Shown piece by piece: positions 61,241 to 64,000 of a DNA stretch of 64,000 nt; positions within the stretch are counted from its first letter, which is position 1, and the number at the start of each line of letters is the position of its first letter. The notes below the pieces were generated by a model. The model did not search any database and was not told the DNA's origin. It was given only the letters and a program-made list of their open reading frames with translations. A program made the translations under genes and the position numbers. The stretch spans positions 1 to 64,000 of the forward strand of contig NZ_JANPLK010000068.1 of NCBI RefSeq assembly GCF_031426495.1, given 5' to 3'. Source of the stretch: Gemmatimonas sp. (lineage in GTDB: Bacteria; Gemmatimonadota; Gemmatimonadetes; Gemmatimonadales; Gemmatimonadaceae).

Positions 61241-62307
61241 CTTCGACGACGACAGGGGGCGTGGTCGCTCGTGGTCGCGAGGCCACGATCGTCGGCACCG
61301 GGAGCGCCGTGCCGTCTCGCCTCGTGACCAACGAGGAACTGTCGGCGCAACTCGGCGAGGATATCGATCCCTTCGTGCGGGGAACGCTCGGCATCGCGCA
61401 GCGACACTGGTGTACGCCCGACGAAAGCACCGCCGATCTGGCCGAAGCGGCCGCACGTGCGGCCCTCACAGCCGCTGGACTTTCGCCGGCGCAGATCGAC
61501 CTGCTCATCGTGGCCACGGACACACCCGAGTATGTGTCGCCGGCCACGTCCTCGGTGGTGCATGGACGTCTTGGGCTCACGAATGCCGGGACGTTCGACC
61601 TGAACGCGGGGTGCGCCGGATTCGTGACCGCGATCGACACCGCGTGGAAGTACATCCGCGCCGACGAGCGCTACTCGCGCGTGCTGGTGATCGGTGCGTA
61701 CGCGATGTCGAAATATCTGAATCCGCACGACAAGAAGACGCTCACGATCTTTGCCGACGGCGCCGGCGCTGCGGTGATCGAGGCCGGACCGGTGCCGGGT
61801 TTGCTTTCGTCGGAGCTGTTCGCCGATGGGCGCTACTGCGATGGTATGGGCGTGTTCGCCGGAGGCACGCACACGCCCATCACGCGCGAGATCCTCGACG
61901 AGAATGTGCAGCAGTATTTGCGCTTCGTGCAGAAGTATCCCGCCTCGGTGAACGAGGAGGGCTGGCCGCGCATCGTACAATCGGTGCTCGCCCGCACCGG
62001 CCACACGCCGAACGACGTCGATCTGTGGCTGTGGACGCAGGTCAATCGATCAACGATCGACGTGGTCATGCGGGGCCTCGGCCAGCCGCTCGCGCGTGCG
62101 CATACGATCATGCACAAGTGGGGCTACACCGGCTCCGCGTGCCTGCCGATGGCGCTTGATGACGCCGTACGGAGTGGGCGTGTAAAGGACGGCGACTTGA
62201 TCGTGCTCACGGGTTCAGGCGCCGGTCTCGCGATGGGCTCACTCGCCATGCGTTGGCGCGGCTCCGCAGTCGCCGCCCCGTCGCCGTTGCCCACGACATC
62301 GGCGTAG
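61237..62307 (+). CDS. FabH-like (KAS III) protein with altered catalytic triad
   Basis: A 356-residue thiolase-fold protein. The nucleophile Cys126 is present in DLNAGCAGFVTAID, as in 3-oxoacyl-ACP synthase III. The catalytic His (PHQAN in FabH) is replaced by Thr267 in WTQVN, and the Asn of the HGNTS motif is replaced by Tyr297 in WGYTGS; the glycine-rich end reads GSGAGLAMGS. So a normal decarboxylating condensation is unlikely; acyl transfer, hydrolysis or another reaction by the Cys is possible. Coupled to LacI upstream and to an acyl-CoA ligase downstream. Confidence 0.85.
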   Translation: MTSTTTGGVVARGREATIVGTGSAVPSRLVTNEELSAQLGEDIDPFVRGTLGIAQRHWCTPDESTADLAEAAARAALTAAGLSPAQIDLLIVATDTPEYVSPATSSVVHGRLGLTNAGTFDLNAGCAGFVTAIDTAWKYIRADERYSRVLVIGAYAMSKYLNPHDKKTLTIFADGAGAAVIEAGPVPGLLSSELFADGRYCDGMGVFAGGTHTPITREILDENVQQYLRFVQKYPASVNEEGWPRIVQSVLARTGHTPNDVDLWLWTQVNRSTIDVVMRGLGQPLARAHTIMHKWGYTGSACLPMALDDAVRSGRVKDGDLIVLTGSGAGLAMGSLAMRWRGSAVAAPSPLPTTSA

Positions 62308-62313
62308 CACAGT

Positions 62314-64000
62314 ATGTCGCTCACTTCCGCCAATAACGTGGGCATCATGGCCGAGACGCCCCTGGCGTTTCGCTTCCTGGCGCGCTGCGACCGGTTTCCC
62401 GACGCCGTGGCGTTTGCGGTGTATCCGACCGGCGCGCGCGTGCCGAGTCGGATGCTGACGTGGGGCGCGTGGCGCGATGCGTCCCTGGCCTGTGCGGCGC
62501 GTCTCCTCGACTTCGGCATCGAGCCCGGCGACCGCGTCGCGATACTGGCAGGCAACGGATTGCTGTGGCCGGTGGTCGATGTCGCCCTACAGCTGTGCCG
62601 TGCCGTCGGCGTCGGCCTCTATCCCACCAGTGCGCCGGCACAGATCGTTGCGCTGCTGCGTGACAGTGGCGCGCGTCTGCTGTTTACCGACAGTGAAGCC
62701 CACGCGGCGGATATTCGCGCGGCCAGCGAGCCGGCCGTGGCGGATATCGCCATCGTCGTCGACGGAGCTCGTGGTGGCGAGGTCACGAGCTTCGCGACGT
62801 GGTGTGACGCGGGCGCGCATCTGCTGCGCGAGGGGAGCGCGAGCACGCTGCTGGAGGCGCGTATTGCCTCCATCGTGCCGGACGATCTTGCGGCGTTGAT
62901 CTATACCTCGGGGTCCACCGGGGAACCGAAGGGCGCCTGCATTACGCATCGGTATCTGGCAGCATCCGCGGCCTCGATTGCGGAGGTATTGGGCATTGAT
63001 GGCGACGATCGCTCGGTGTCGTTTCTGCCCTATTCGCACGCCGCCGAGCGCATCTTCGGGCAGTCCACGCGGATGCTGTCGGGGATGTCGGCGGCACTGG
63101 TGGAAGATCCCACGGATGTCTTTCCCGTATGCGCGCATTTCCGCGCCACGGTATTCGGCGGGTTGCCGCGTCTGTTCGAGCGATTGTACGAGGCCACAGA
63201 GATTGCGCGCGCCAACGGCACCGATCCCCGCGACGCGATCGCCGCGCGCCTTGGCCCCGATGTCCGGCTCGCCACTTCGGGTGGGGCGGCGCTGCCGCAG
63301 CGCGTGGCGGAGACGCTCGATGCCTTGGGCTTGCCGATTCTTGGCGCGTACGGACAGACCGAGCATCTGTGCATCGCGATGAACCGCGTCGATGCGATCC
63401 GGTTCGACACGGTCGGCACGCCGATGCCGGGAACGACGGTCCGCATTGCCGACGACGGTGAACTATTGGTACGCCGCAGCGCGCTCACGTTTAGTGGATA
63501 CTGGAACAAGCCAGAAGACACCACGGCGGCATTCACGGATGACGGACTCTGGTTGCGGACTGGCGATCGGGCGGCGCTCGAAGCCGATGGCTCGTTGCGC
63601 ATCACGGGCCGCGTGAAAGAGATCATTGCGCTGTCGACCGGTCGCAAGATCGCGCCAGTGCCGATCGAAGCCGCACTGACGGACTCCCCGTTCATCGCGC
63701 ATGCCGTGTGCCATGGAGAAGGCCGAAAGTTCCCGGTGGCGCTGCTGGCGCTCCGGCGTGACATGGTCACCGCCTGGGCTACCTCAGCGCAGCTCTCGTT
63801 GCCCTGGACTGAATTGGTGCAACATGCGGCGCTGCGCGCGATGGTGCAGGAGCAGGTGGATCGCGTAAATGCCACGCTGGCGCGTACCGATCGCATTCAA
63901 TCGTTCACGATCACCGACGCTGAGTTCTCGGTGGCCGGCGGCGAGCTGACGCCGACGCTGAAACTGGTACGCCGCGTGATCGATGCGCGATTCGCACCGG
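62314..64000 (+). CDS. Long-chain acyl-CoA synthetase (AMP-forming), 3' end missing
   Basis: ANL-superfamily ligase that makes acyl-CoA via acyl-AMP. 562 codons are present before the window ends; the family is about 580-620. Motifs: P-loop YTSGSTGEPKGA (about 198-209), FLPYSHAAERIFGQ (FadD15-type), GAYGQTEHL, TGDRAALEADG, and GRVKEIIALSTGRK with the adenylation Lys region. ATG 62314 is taken; ATG 62347 (MAETPLAFR) is an alternative. It starts 7 nt after the FabH-like stop, so the substrate activated here may be passed to or from that protein. Confidence 0.9.
   Translation, partial: MSLTSANNVGIMAETPLAFRFLARCDRFPDAVAFAVYPTGARVPSRMLTWGAWRDASLACAARLLDFGIEPGDRVAILAGNGLLWPVVDVALQLCRAVGVGLYPTSAPAQIVALLRDSGARLLFTDSEAHAADIRAASEPAVADIAIVVDGARGGEVTSFATWCDAGAHLLREGSASTLLEARIASIVPDDLAALIYTSGSTGEPKGACITHRYLAASAASIAEVLGIDGDDRSVSFLPYSHAAERIFGQSTRMLSGMSAALVEDPTDVFPVCAHFRATVFGGLPRLFERLYEATEIARANGTDPRDAIAARLGPDVRLATSGGAALPQRVAETLDALGLPILGAYGQTEHLCIAMNRVDAIRFDTVGTPMPGTTVRIADDGELLVRRSALTFSGYWNKPEDTTAAFTDDGLWLRTGDRAALEADGSLRITGRVKEIIALSTGRKIAPVPIEAALTDSPFIAHAVCHGEGRKFPVALLALRRDMVTAWATSAQLSLPWTELVQHAALRAMVQEQVDRVNATLARTDRIQSFTITDAEFSVAGGELTPTLKLVRRVIDARFAP

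Overview
The window is high-GC DNA from a diderm bacterium. It has TonB-dependent and TolC-type outer-membrane proteins, an ADP-heptose transferase, SurA-like chaperones and a PEP-CTERM protein. The mix of DUF5916 and DUF1259 proteins, the ftsE-ftsX-envC set and lipoproteins with LAAC-type lipoboxes suggests a Gemmatimonadota (Gemmatimonas-like) chromosome. That assignment is inference from gene content; no marker was compared. The region reads as core chromosome. There is no prophage, insertion sequence or CRISPR, and one tRNA gene (Ile, GAU).

Layout. 0-9 kb: ATP-dependent PEP carboxykinase (cut by the left edge), a metzincin-like lipoprotein, a small Cys/His-containing exported protein followed by a ZnuD-like TonB receptor, endonuclease IV, and a PEP-CTERM protein. 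7-15 kb: a long minus-strand run of tightly packed genes. It begins with a ROK sugar kinase and a PfkB kinase, continues through an STAS/ATPase protein, a DUF4325 protein, a small possible double-psi-barrel protein and a PLP-fold protein that has lost its catalytic lysine, and then runs into ftsE, ftsX and envC. 15-20 kb: a serine hydrolase, a GT9 heptosyltransferase, lepA and a secreted protein. 20-32 kb, plus strand: DUF58 and BatA-like proteins, mfd, a PpiC lipoprotein, a SurA-like chaperone, pdxA and typA, then a 96-residue hyperacidic protein and tRNA-Ile.

33-46 kb: a tandem DUF1259 protein divergent from a DUF5916 outer-membrane protein, then a heavy-metal export cluster (His-rich secreted protein, TolC/CzcC-like, CzcB-like adaptor, CzcA/CusA-like RND pump, HupE-like membrane protein and small exported proteins) followed by a CorC/HlyC protein. 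46-56 kb: RNA-modification enzymes, a glutaryl-CoA-dehydrogenase-like enzyme, a GAF/histidine kinase that stops where a receiver domain would start, a SIMPL protein, a divergent LytS/LytTR pair and an HSL-type hydrolase. 56-64 kb: a TPR-type protein, a deoxyhypusine-synthase homologue, a LysM protein divergent from a LacI regulator, and, co-transcribed with LacI, a FabH-like protein with an altered active site and an acyl-CoA ligase cut by the right edge.

The best candidates for something undescribed are the overlapping 9.9-14.8 kb regulatory/kinase operon with its PLP pseudoenzyme, the LacI-controlled FabH-like/acyl-CoA ligase pair with a clear operator palindrome, and a family of G/C-rich palindromic elements abutting stop codons.
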